The notes under the pieces are model-generated. The model did no database searches and was not told the origin of the DNA. It saw only the letters and a list, made by a program, of their open reading frames with translations. The position numbers were made by a program, and so were the translations under genes. Source: Blasia pusilla (taxonomy: Eukaryota > Marchantiophyta > Marchantiopsida > Blasiales). From it: 64,000 nt of DNA. Of the stretch, positions 34,872 through 44,534 are shown one piece after another. Position 1 is the first letter of the stretch. Each line of letters begins with the position of its first letter. The stretch covers positions 54,870,001 through 54,934,000 of the forward strand of contig CM114272.1 of the NCBI GenBank assembly GCA_050084515.1, written 5' to 3'.

Positions 34872-35325
34872 GTGAGTTCAGTATTTTGTCTTGTCAAGCT
34901 CACGCTGAGAATTGTTTGTAAAGTTGTAGCTCATGGTGAGAATCGTGGGAATCATATGGATTTCAAACCCAAGAAACCAAGAAAGCTGTCAGATGCGACG
35001 GGTTGCCCGAGTGTGCAACCCGACGGAAACCGACGGGTTGCCCGAGTGTGCAACTCGACGGAAACCGAAAGGTTGCCCAAGTGTGCAACCCAACGGAAAC
35101 CAACAGGTTGCATCCAGATGTTTGGTGCAACCCAAGTGTGCAACCCGTCGGGACCCGAGGGGTTGCAGTAGGTGGGTTTAAGGTTACAACACGTCGGTTT
35201 TTGTCAGGTCGCAGAGTTGTTCATGGGATGCCTCGGGCCTGCAACCCGTCTAGTTCCGACAGGTCACTTATTTCTTTGACTCCTGGGTTATTTTCGTTCC
35301 CTTCTAACATTGCCGTCGTTGCAGG
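34872..35325 (+). repeat. Transposase intron with palindromic array 4
   Basis: Donor CAG/GTGAGT at 34872 and acceptor GTCGTTGCAG at 35325 bound an intron. Inside, 34995-35260 holds tandem units of about 36 bases: GTGCAACCCGACGG, AAACCGACGGGTTGCCC and GAGT, repeated three times with decay, then CAACCCGTCGGGACCCGAGG. So the same palindrome as in arrays 1-3 also occupies an intron of the second gene. Confidence 0.8.
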
Positions 35326-36720
35326 GATTGAACGTTCATGAAAATGCCCTCTGCCCCAACACAAGTGGAGCAGAAAGTGTTCATTCCTCCTGGAGGTCGT
35401 CACAAGCATGCCAACGAATTTCACTTGTGGAGGCATGCCAACAAGACCAGGCAAAGAGCAATGCTGATCTGCAAAGATCCCATATCTTTCTCACAAAAGG
35501 CATAACAAAAGGAAAAAGGCCGTCGATCTACGAGCTCTATGTCAGGGCGGCTTTGAGATCTGGTGATGAAAAATTGTATGTCGAAGCCTTCAACCGGTGC
35601 GTAGTTGGAACTCCACTCGAGCAAGACGTACACATTGGTGGGGATATTCGTGGGCGGGTTTCAAGACGTCCCATACAGATGGTGGTAGAGCAGTCCGAAC
35701 GAGACTCGTGGAGACCAGATAAGTATCTTGACTTCAGGCAGGTGAAGAGGCATCATCAAGGAATGAATCCGGTGATTGATTTGGATGAGGAAATTACACC
35801 GCCCAGGTATTCGGGGACCCCGGACTTGTCCCAAATCCGTGATGGAGTTACTTCTCCAAAATCAGTGAATGTTTTATTTCAAAAGTCCTCCGTTGCTGGA
35901 AGTTCGCAACATCCTGTCACTGGGGTGGTTCAACAATATGGGATTCCGGTAATGGAGGTGGATTGCAACCTAAAACGGTGGCATATATCTCGGAGCAACC
36001 CGGGGCGTGGACCCACTGCGAGCAGGCAGGATCTCGATGGCATTAGGAGAGCATGCGGCACTTTCCTAAATAAGAATGCACAAGGTGGGCGACTCTGCGC
36101 CTGGGTTTTGGGGACTCAAAACCTTTGAACGTTTCACGAGGACCAGGGGATCAATTGAAGTACTTCTTACGCCCAAATGAATCTTGCGCTTTCAGAAGTC
36201 TTATGGTCGCCATTGAGCTCCCGGAAATACCCCCACGATTTGGCCCATCGCCGCAGGCACGAACTGCACTCAAGACGAAGTGGACAATCTTACAAGTGCC
36301 GGTTTTAGACTCGTAGACGGGGGAAATTCAGAGCATGTTCGCATTACAGAGACCTTCGCATTTCGTATTCAACCCAAGATTGATGTCAACATGTACCCGG
36401 AGAAGGTGGATGATCTCAATCCATTATTTCTGTTTGAGTCTAGAAATGGGGTGAAGAGAAACAGAATGTGTAGGCCAACGGTGGAGAGAGGAAAACGAAT
36501 TGCAGCAGCTCGGGAGGCAAAAATGGAGATCATCGCCACGAAAGATGTCCTGAGTGGCAATGGAATAGGAAGGATGTATTGGGCCAGGAACAACACTGTA
36601 AATTCAAGTGTCACAGGGGTGTATGTGGTGCACATCTGTTGCTTTCCCACATGTTCATGTGATGAATTTGTCCAAAGAGAGACTAGTGGAAAAATGTATT
36701 TCCCTTGTAAGCACATGTAG
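35326..36720 (+). pseudogene. Mutator-like transposase, exon 2 (ESVHS helix and SWIM zinc finger)
   Basis: The frame to 36128 begins GLNVHENALCPNTSGAESV, then HSSWRS, the conserved segment near the third catalytic residue in MULE transposases (TNN..ES.HS.L-like). A long low-complexity and acidic part follows (NPVIDLDEEITPPRY). After a stop at 36128 other frames continue. The last (36280-36720) ends with VVHICCFPTCSCDEFV, ETSGKMYFPCKHM, a SWIM-type zinc finger (C-x-C-x(n)-C-x-H). The terminal TAG at 36718 follows CKHM, where the family normally continues, so it may be another CAG to TAG change. Stops and frame changes make this a pseudogene unless further introns exist. Confidence 0.75.
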
Positions 36721-37223
36721 TATGTGTTGCTGGTAGTTTTAAGAGAGTCGGAGGTAGGAGTAGGAATCCACCAACCAATTCTGTCCCTCAAAGAAGTTCG
36801 AAGTATTTTAAACAAACCACTTTGAGGATGCAAAATGAGGTTTTAGATTGTACTTTTATTTTTTTCCCAACCTTCACTGTGAGCTTGAACTCTATTCAAC
36901 CCGGGGCAAATGATAGATTTTTTCCAGACCTTGGATGGAAAAAGTGATTGGTTCCACACTTATGATTCCACTGGTTTTTCAATTTTGTAAATTTTGTGCA
37001 ATTTGCAACTCGTCGGACTCACAGGGGTTGCCAAAATATGGAAGAGGAAAAAAAAACTGTGGGATTGTTTAATAAATGAACAAAAAAGTGCAAAAAAATT
37101 CACACAAAAAGTTTCCTCTCTTCAACCCAACGGAAACTCTCTTCAAAAAAAAGTATCTATTTCGGTTGAAGGTAGTTTCCTCTCTCCTCTCTTCCTCTCT
37201 TCCTCTCCTCTTACCGCACCTCT
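36721..37223. other. 3' flank of the transposase to the right end of the Mutator-like element
   Basis: No coding signal. One weak half-palindrome (CAACTCGTCGGACTC) is at about 37004. The last 50 bases are CT-rich and form the right terminal inverted repeat, with the core at 37184-37213, before the target duplication CACTCCCA at 37224-37231. Confidence 0.65.
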
Positions 37224-37844
37224 CACTCCCATGAGCCGCTGAACGGGGAACACTGTCCCCAACCTGCAAAAACATCTAGTGACTAGCGAGCTCCCCCACG
37301 AAGCTCTCTCACTCTTTCATTCTCTCTTTGTAAAGTAAGATCCAATCTCTCTCTACACCGTCTCACACCATAGCTCTCAAAGGTGTACACTCTCTCTCAT
37401 GTCAAACCAAACCCACTCTCCCAATGAGAGGTTTGGGTTACACTCACAAGGCAAGGGACCATAGCTCCGCCGCCTTATGCCGAGAGGTTCAACAAAGAGA
37501 GAATGAGCTCTCAATCTCTCTCTCCTTGAGGTATACCCCTCCGCTCTCCCAAGCTCTCTCCATGGTAACCTATTTTCCCAAGTCACCTCCTTGGCTCTTA
37601 ACCTCATGTAGGAGGTCAAGGGCCACTTTCCAAAAATAGAAAGTCAATCATATACTCAAAATGGCACTTATCTAAAATAGTGAGTTCCTCAATATGGTTC
37701 CAAATGAGTCGAAACGAAGGGGAAACCTGCTCTCTCAGGTTTCCCGGGGCCTCAGTAGGTCATCCTCAACCTATTGAGCCTGTCCTCCACTACTCATGAA
37801 GGCGCTCTACTAGATCTCAATGATCTATCCTAAAATACATGACA
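37224..37844 (-). mobile_element. MT-gypsy LTR, 5' part (split by the Mutator-like element)
   Basis: Minus-orientation LTR beginning TGTCATGTATTTTAGGATAG at 37844. It continues through the CAACAAAGAGAGAATGAGCT block to ACTCCCA at 37231, where the DNA transposon interrupts it; the remainder is 18020 downward. Directly upstream on the minus strand is a polypurine tract and the 3' half of an element, so this is the 3' LTR of copy 3. At the same time it leads, beyond the transposon, into the gag of copy 2. Two elements thus shared one LTR before the transposon came in. Confidence 0.85.
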
Positions 37845-37862
37845 CCAATCGCCCCCCTAGTT
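37845..37862 (-). promoter_or_regulatory. Polypurine tract of MT-gypsy copy 3
   Basis: On the minus strand AACTAGGGGGGCGATTGG lies immediately before the LTR start TGTCATG. A purine run abutting the 3' LTR is the plus-strand primer of LTR retrotransposons, and it fixes both the orientation and the LTR 5' boundary of this family. Confidence 0.85.
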
Positions 37863-38029
37863 GGTGGTTAGGTCCCTCTAACTCCACATAGTCATCTATC
37901 CCTACCTACCATGACATACATGTCTCGGACGCTAAGAGCACAAAGACCCGGTGCTCATGTGGCCCCATCGTTAGTTACCTTCTTGTCATCCATATCAGAG
38001 ACACAAGTCGAAATGTAAAACTACCTACT

Positions 38030-38750
38030 CTATGTACATCTGGAACACATCCATCGTCCCTTAGGAACCCTAGTGAGAGGTGGCGTCAAACATGCCATAT
38101 GCCATCCTCTCGAACATCCATCACAGACTAGCATAGTGGGTGCACCACAGGCGGAACCACACAACATACACCGCAAGCCTACATGAACTATTGCTAAGCT
38201 TAGATCAATTGTAACGTCAATGTTTGGAAGATGACATGGCGCACAGTGACGCACATGGTCCTTCCAAACTATACCATCGCGTCCCTCCAATAAGAGAACG
38301 TCGGATGGAAAAACCTCACGCACTCTCAAGATGGTGCGCCTTGCAATCACATCCAACGTCGTGGATGCCGTTTGCTGCAAGTAGACATAGTCTTCTTGAT
38401 GAAACCTCTGGATAGTAGGTCGATAACCACCTCCCCGAATAGTCGCATACCTCAGCGTATCTCGATGTTGCGCAATTGCCACGTTCTCAAACGCCATGGG
38501 CATCACTCTCCGAAACAACTCAGCCCTCTGAGAACATGCTCGCATCTATACATCAGGGTCCTCAAGGTTCAACATCTCACCAACATCTCGATGAATGGCC
38601 GTAGGTAAATCTGGCTCTCGGCCATAAAGCAACAAGTACGGTGAGAAAGACGATAAGGATGCCTGCCTATTGAATCTGTATCCCATCGCCAACCACGGCA
38701 ACTGAAGGTCCGAATCTCCTAGGTGACCTCTGTGCAATCCATACTTGCTT
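38030..38750 (-). pseudogene. MT-gypsy copy 3: integrase C-terminal domain plus PHD finger
   Basis: Continuation of the integrase: GYRFNRQASLSSFSPYLLLY, GREPDLPTAIHRDV, then after one TAG at about 38546 the C-terminal fold YRPTIQRFHQEDYVYLQ, IARRTILRVREVFPSDVLLL and DGIVWKDHVRH. The last 45 residues (codons 38170-38036) form a PHD zinc finger. It runs CMLCGSACG, LVCDGCSRGWHMACL and GRWMCSRC, spacing C2-C11-C2-C4-H2-C14-C2-C with the usual Trp two residues before the seventh ligand. PHD fingers read histone H3 tails. In place of the chromodomain of chromoviruses, this would be the chromatin-targeting module of the integrase. The protein ends at 38030, and the 3' untranslated DNA leads to the polypurine tract. 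Confidence 0.85.
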
Positions 38751-39590
38751 AGTCATCTCTTCATTGTCTGTACAACCCGCTCCGCTAGTCCATCCGCCTT
38801 AGGATGATCTCGCGAAGTAGTGCGGTGGTCGATCAATGTCTGATCACATAAGGCCTGAAACTCCCCGCGGAACTCTGTACCCTGGTCTGTCAACACCTCA
38901 ACCAGTGCGCCGTAATGACTCAGCACTTGATCTAGGAAGGCATACGCTACTCTCTCACTCGCTTTGTTAGGCAATGCAACCAACTCTATCCACTTCAAGA
39001 AGTGCTCGACCATCACCAACACATAACGACAATGGCGCTCCGTCAAAGGCAAAGACCCTGCAAAATCCAAACTCCGTCTATAACCTAAATCCATGATCGG
39101 AAGTGGATGCAATTGTGGAGTTGGAGCATTGAACGATGCTCGGACTTGATCACACACCATGCATCTCGCAACAAATTGTTGAACGTCACTCTGCATGCCT
39201 CGCCACCAATACTGAATCTGGAGCAAGCTATATGTCCGCTTCACTCCAAAATGACCCAACTCCTCATGGGCATGACGCACCAAACGTGCTCTTTGCAAAG
39301 GATGAGGCACTACACGCACTCTACCATCCTCCCACACTCGCAACACATGTGTTCCCTCCCAGCGGAACCGTCTGGCCCATTGTAGGACTCGATCCTGCTC
39401 TCTAGCACCCATTGTGCTCACAACGCTGCCAGTCTGCAGATACTCCAAGACTACTCCATCATCGTGAATATCTCGACCACATATCGTCTCCTCACTGGCC
39501 TCGGGATCCAAGGACTCTTTATCAGACCTCGCTATCAAAGTCTCCACACTCTAGCTCTCCATAGCCAACAAGCCTAAATAGGCTGACGCG
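38751..39590 (-). pseudogene. MT-gypsy copy 3: integrase core
   Basis: The HHCC zinc domain reads RHAHEELGHFGVKR, then QFVARCMVCDQV. The catalytic core has SLDFAGSLPLTERH (Asp), EVLTDQGTEFRGEF (Asp) and HPKADGLAERVVQTMKR (Glu), so the DD35E triad is intact. The frame from 39547 to 38753 is long and open; it is closed by a TGA after MKR, where the sequence goes on as LSKYGLHRGHLGDSD, probably CGA to TGA. It would insert the cDNA into the host genome. Confidence 0.85.
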
Positions 39591-40336
39591 TGCCATCTTG
39601 GCACTGATTCCTCATCACTCTCTCCATGCCAACGAGCTCCAGTCGCATCTCGTTGACTTGGGCATGGATTATGACTCAGCCCATCTGCATCCTAGTTGAG
39701 CGTCCCACGTCTATGTACTACCTGAAAATCCTACTCCTACAACAATAGAGCCCATCTCGCAAGCTTCCCTGTAAGCTTGTCGCACTCCATCAACCACTTT
39801 AGTGGTTGATGATCAGTGATGATGATAAAGGGGTTTCCGAATAAGTCACACTTGAAATGTGCGACAGCCCACACCGTAGCCAATCACTCATCCTCATATG
39901 AGTTGTACTTTGCCTCTACAATGTTTTTTGAACAGCTAGGGTAAGCCACCACAAACTCTCTACCCTCATTATCATGTTGGGTGAGCACCGCTCCAAGCCC
40001 CAACATGCTCCAATCTGTGTGCAACCGGAAAGGACGCCCCCTGATTGGTCTCCTCAAGATGGGCGCGGACGTCAATATGTCCTTGAGCAGCTAAAATGCT
40101 CGCTCCTGCTCATCCCCCTAGTGCCACTCATGATCTACCTTGGTCAGCAAGGTAGTTGGCTTTGCAATCGAACTGAATCCCTTCACGTACCGCCGATAGA
40201 AGTTTGCCAATCCCATGAATGCACGAACGCGACTCACGTCTGTAGAGCGTGGAATGCGTGAAATAGCCTCTACCTTTGTCTGTTGAACACCAAGGCCACC
40301 TGGATATATCGTTTGACCCAAGTACTCAATCTGGTC
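39591..40336 (-). pseudogene. MT-gypsy copy 3: RNase H and connection
   Basis: Pieces of the RT connection (GVQQTKVEAISRIPRSTDV, RVRAFMGLANFYRRYVKGF at 40290-40140). They are followed by an RNase H-like domain of the Ty3 type (ILRRPIRGRPFRLHTDWSML, GLGAVLTQHDNEGREF and NIVEAKYNSYEDE at 40075-39884). The rest (ITDHQPLKWLM-like DNA near 39780-39830) carries stops. It would degrade the RNA strand during reverse transcription. Confidence 0.75.
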
Positions 40337-40909
40337 TTAGAAGAACTTACACTTGCCTGGATGTAGCTTGAGCCCATGTAACTGCAATCGTCGAAATACC
40401 TCCTCTAGATGTTGCTCATGCTCTTCAACCGTGGCACTAAAGACTACAATGTCATCAATATAACACCTAGCAAAATCCAGACTAGCCAAGATCCTATCCA
40501 TGACCCTCTGAAACTCAATCGGGGCATTCTTTAACCCAAATAGTAAGAACCGCCACTGGAACAAATAATCCTTCCCGTGAGGATCGATGCCCCAAAATGC
40601 CGTCGTTTGCCTATCCTCCAATCTGATATGCAGCTGATGGTATTCGGCTTGCACATCCAATGAACTAAAGATCTTTGCGTAACCAATCGCATCAAAGATC
40701 TCCTCAGGAGTGGGCATGGCATATCTATCGGACTTTGTCTGCCGATTGATAGGCCGGTAATCCCCACACATCCGCCTATCCGTCCAGTTGCCATGTGCAT
40801 CCTTCTTGGTAGGCATCACAGTGGCAGATGCATACTCCCCATGCGACATCTCCACTAGTCCTGCTCCAACCAAGTCCTGGCTCCTACTGTGAATCAGAGC
40901 CCTCTCCAT
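40337..40909 (-). pseudogene. MT-gypsy copy 3: reverse transcriptase
   Basis: Open frame of 190 residues: GLVEMSHGEYASATVMPTKK, WTDRRMCGDYRPINRQT, YAMPTPEEIFDAIGYAKIF, SSLDVQAEYHQLHI and FAFWGI-like TAFWGI. Next come LFGLKNAPIEFQRVMDRILA and the catalytic RCYIDDIVVFSATVEEHEQH. The YIDD box is intact, and the order of RT motifs is that of Ty3/gypsy elements. The start is on the C-terminal side of a long linker that follows the methyltransferase in copy 6. Confidence 0.85.
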
Positions 40910-41360
40910 ATCACTGTACCTGTAGGGTCATCGAAAGATCGGCGTATCACTCGAAAACTCAATGCGGATCCCTGGTCCCTTCAGAGTACCCAAATCCTCC
41001 ATGCTAAACGCAAATCGTCTCCTATAACTCCTAAGGAACTGATGTATCCGGCGCCGCTCTTCTCCTGTCAACTTAGGGCCCATATCTGGCTCCCAAGTCT
41101 CCATCGTGACTACGGTAGGACTCTCCGGCGTGGATATCGATGGTGGCTATGGTGCAACCCCGTCTCGAACACCAACACTTGGCCGCTCTCTTGCAACCAA
41201 CTGCAAACTCTTATCTCCTCCATATGCAGTGCTTGGAACCACGCTCGATGTTGTGGCTATCATCTCCTGGCGTACCTACAAAACATCCCAAGAAGTCCAA
41301 GGGTGTCTCTCCCGATCTCCCCTAGTGTGCCGATCTCGTCAAGTCTCGTCCCCAACCACT
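40910..41360 (-). pseudogene. MT-gypsy copy 3: linker between methyltransferase and RT
   Basis: Minus-strand DNA matching 50607-50920 of copy 6, including the segment just before the RT (LKGPGIRIEFSSDTPIF-type). It ends near 41360 in the linker. There the sequence switches to plus-strand gag (TATCCAATCATGGTACG), so the methyltransferase, protease and gag of copy 3 are missing. Only a few bases (about four) are shared across the join. Confidence 0.75.
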
Positions 41361-41503
41361 ATCCAATCATGGTACGCGATGCTGGACCGGCCCCGCGGAC
41401 ACGGGTGCGGGAGGGGGTGCTTCTTATTAACACCTCCCTTATATTGAGAGATGTTTTTAGGACCACCGAGAATATTGAGCGCCACATGGCGGAGGAGAGT
41501 GTA
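41361..41503 (+). pseudogene. MT-gypsy gag fragment, cut by copia insertion
   Basis: A short plus-strand stretch of gag (TATCCAATCATGGTACGCG.., RVREGVLLINTS, LRDVFRTTENIE, MAEES). It matches 10700-10850 and 45000-45125. It stops at GTGTA (41499-41503), where a copia LTR begins with TGTGAG. The gag DNA beyond the copia element restarts at an earlier gag position, so the two sides are not one simple interrupted gene. Confidence 0.8.
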
Positions 41504-41897
41504 TGTGAGAAAACAGAAAGTGACGAAATCACTGAAATCTTTACAAAACTTAGAGATACAAAGTGGCCTAGTCCGTCCGTGCGCTCACATAAGAGCTTCG
41601 TGGAACCTGAACATGGAGATAACTCGACATACGAGAATGCGCTACCGCTTTGGCTCTCGACTATTTGACTACTCGGGAAAACTAGGGTTTTTACCTATTT
41701 TTCTTTGTTTCTATTAATAAAAAATATTTATTTATAGGGTTAGATAAATCTAGTAACGCTACTCCTAAAACCACCTACATCATATTACTATGACTCCTTC
41801 GACGTCTAAGTCGGAACCATCAATCTAGGCTTCTCCTCATACAAGGGGGCCGATCATATTAATGGTGCTTAGAGAAGTGGATGTTGAGAATCCAACA
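41504..41897 (-). mobile_element. Copia 3' LTR, 394 bp
   Basis: On the minus strand it starts TGTTGGATTCTCAACATCC at 41897, straight after a polypurine tract (TTGAGGGGGGA), and ends CTCACA at 41504, giving TG..CA ends. Its position just after the copia RNase H stop fixes it as the 3' LTR. The matching 5' LTR is absent from the window. Confidence 0.85.
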
Positions 41898-41925
41898 TCC
41901 CCCCTCAATATCCACTCTCATGTGG

Positions 41926-42330
41926 ACTATTCTCTTGGACCTATGCCAAGACCCTTCAGATGTCGGTGAAGCTGATCTCCGCTCAAAGCTTTCGTGAAGA
42001 TGTCTGCACGGTTATCCTCTGTTGGACAATAGACTAACTTCAAAATGCCTCTCTCGATCAATTCACGAACAAAGTGATACTGGATCTCTATGTGATTCGT
42101 ACGAGCATGAAACACAGGATTATGTGCTATGGCAATGCAATTCTGATTTTTGTACCACATTACAGTACCATTTTCTGGTGCTTCTCCTATGTCCTCCAAT
42201 ATCCATCTCAACCATACTGCTTCACAAGAAGCAAAACAAGCCGCCTTGTACTCTGCCTCGGTAGAAGAAAGAGCCAATGTAGGTTGCTTCTTGCTTCTTG
42301 CTGACCCATGACACCACACCTGATCCTACC
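41926..42330 (-). pseudogene. Copia RNase H
   Basis: Reads WCHGSARSKKQPTLALSSTE, AEYKAACFASCEAVWLRWIL, then TNHIEIQYHFVRELIE and KLVYCPTEDNRADIFTKAL, the usual RNase H ending of Ty1/copia polyproteins. The stop at about 41927 ends Pol. The domain is nearly intact. Confidence 0.9.
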
Positions 42331-43313
42331 AAGAAGCAATAACCCGAAACTGATCTTCAAGAATCTGAATCACCTGCCCAATCCGAGTCACAAAAACATG
42401 TCATTTCCGTCCCTGCTCCATAGGTGATGCCGTACTCGATAGTGCCTTTGATGTACTTCAATACACGCATCCATGCCTTCCAATGGTTCTCACGAGGCTT
42501 ACTTGAGAACCTTCTCAACACTTCCATAGCGAAGCTAATGTCTGGTCTAGTGTTACACAAAAATATCAAACTGCCTACAAGTTTTCTGTACAACTTTTCA
42601 TCTACCAATGGTGAAACATCCTCCATCAAGAGTTTCAACTCTACCTCCATTGGCAAGACCACTGCCTTACACTCGATCATCCCGAATGCCTCCAAGATTT
42701 CTCTAGCATACTTCTGCTGAGAGAGAAAAATAGAATCTGACTGTAATGTAGTGCAGAAGACCTAAATCTGACATTTCAAACTCAGATTTCAACACTCCCT
42801 TCGTTTCCTCTATTTTTTTACTATGGTCTCTTGTGATGATAAGATCATCCACATACAGGACTATCAACATAGTCATCCCATCTTAGCAAAACACATACAA
42901 ATTTGCTTCTGAGGGACTCTTGATGAGACCCTTCTCTCGAAAGAATGTATCTATTCGTTGATACCATACCATTGGGGCTTGCTTCAACTCATACAATATC
43001 GATGAAGTAAACAAACTTTCTCTTCTGATCCGGGTTTCTCAAAACCTAGTGGTTGAGAAACATATACCTCCTCCTTGAGACTCCCATTCAAAAAGGCAGA
43101 CTTCACATCGTATTGGTATACAGGCCAACGTCTTGTTCATGCAACCGCTAGAACAATTCGAATGGTTGTCATCCTTGCATTAGGAGCAAAAGTCTCATAG
43201 TAGTCAACACCTTCGATTTTTGAGCATCCTTGTGCAACCAACCTCGCTTTGAATTTATCCAATGTACCGTCCGACTTGGTGCGTATTATCTTCCTGTCCT
43301 TTGGCTTTTCAAC
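42331..43313 (-). pseudogene. Copia reverse transcriptase, with stops
   Basis: The catalytic YVDD box is in MLIVLYVDDLIITRD near 42850. The downstream part, LEAFGMIECKAVVLPMEVEL, KLYRKLVGSLIFLCNTRPDI and ENHWKAWMRVLKYIKGTIEY (42695-42357), is open. Upstream of 42850 the frame is broken by several stops and indels, though FINSKRGWLHKDAQ-type traces remain. It is continuous with the integrase at 43314, so one polyprotein is decayed in place. Confidence 0.8.
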
Positions 43314-44534
43314 TCAAGTCCAAGTTTCATTTCTCTGAATAGCGTCCATCTCCATCTGCATGGCCTCTCTCCATTGAGGATGAGCAAGGGCCTCATCCAA
43401 GCATGATGGCTCTTCCACCTTCAAGACCTCTGTTATCAAGGCCATGTTGACGAGATGTGCGCAAGCTCTATTCTGCTCCTCTAGTCTCTTGGATCTCCTT
43501 GGATGTGTAACAACTTCATCAGTTGCTGGTGGATCCTTACCATCCAAGAGCTGCTTTATCCACTTAGGGTATGACGACCGTAGTGGAAGAGCAGGTTGCT
43601 CTTTGTAATCATCACCAAATTCTTCTTCTTGATGATCTGGTGTAAACATTGGTGGTGTGCTCTGGTGGGTTATCTCTTCGTTTGATGATAATGTGGACGG
43701 ACCACTGATATCCGCCACTTGACGAGGTTGTTCCTGGAACACCACATCACGACTCACAAGCATCTTCTTTTCCTCAGGACACCAAAGGCGATAAGCTTTA
43801 GACTCATCACTGTATCCCATAAAGATGCACTTCCTGCTCTTGGACTCCAGCTTGGTCCTAGATGCTTCACGAATATGTACAAAACACTCACTACCAAAAG
43901 TCCTGAAATGTTGGACTGATGGTACCTTACCCGAGTATGATTGATGAGGAGTCATGACTTGCACTGACTTGGTAGCACTTCTATTTAGAATGTATACGGC
44001 AGTATTAACAACTTCAGCCCAAAATCCTTCTGTCAAACCTTTTGCTTTCATCATACATCTTGACATCTCCACCACTATACGGTTTCGACGCTCAACAACT
44101 ACATTTTGTTGTGGTGTATGTGCCGTGGTTAACTGTCGCTTGATTCCATGCTCCCCCAAATATTTGTTGAATTCTGTTGATAAGAATTCTCCTCCTTGAT
44201 TGGTGCAAAGCTTTTGTACCTTCTTTCTTATCTCATTCTCAACCAGCTTGTGCCATACTTTAAATTTTCCAAAAGCACTTGCGTTATCACAAAGGAAATA
44301 CACCCACATCTTCCTACTATAATCGTCGATAACTAAAAAGAAGTAGGAAGAACCACCTAATGCCACTGTTCTCCTTTTACCACAGAGGTCAGCATGTATC
44401 AACTCTAGAGGAGCCTTTGACCTATTGCTGGACTCTTGTGGAAATGGTTGTCGGTGTTGCTTGCCCATCATACAAGCTTCACAAGTATCCGACACTCCAG
44501 AAATTTTGGTAAATGAGCAACCCTGCCAGATTTC
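43314..44534 (-). pseudogene. Copia integrase, truncated at its N terminus
   Basis: The pre-integrase part CEACMMGKQHRQPFPQ is followed by ELIHADLCG (catalytic Asp), YFFLVIDDYSRKMWVYF, then LCTNQGGEF, where the usual TDNGGEF Asp is Asn. Then come HGIKRQLTTAHTPQQN and VVVERRNRIVVEMSR (catalytic Glu), and further TPHQSYSGKVPSVQHFRTFG and ECFVHI. With the second Asp changed, the enzyme should be inactive. At 44535 the DNA switches to plus-strand MT-gypsy gag; gag, protease and the 5' LTR of the copia element are lost. The open frame itself runs on into antisense gag, which is not part of the protein. Confidence 0.85.
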
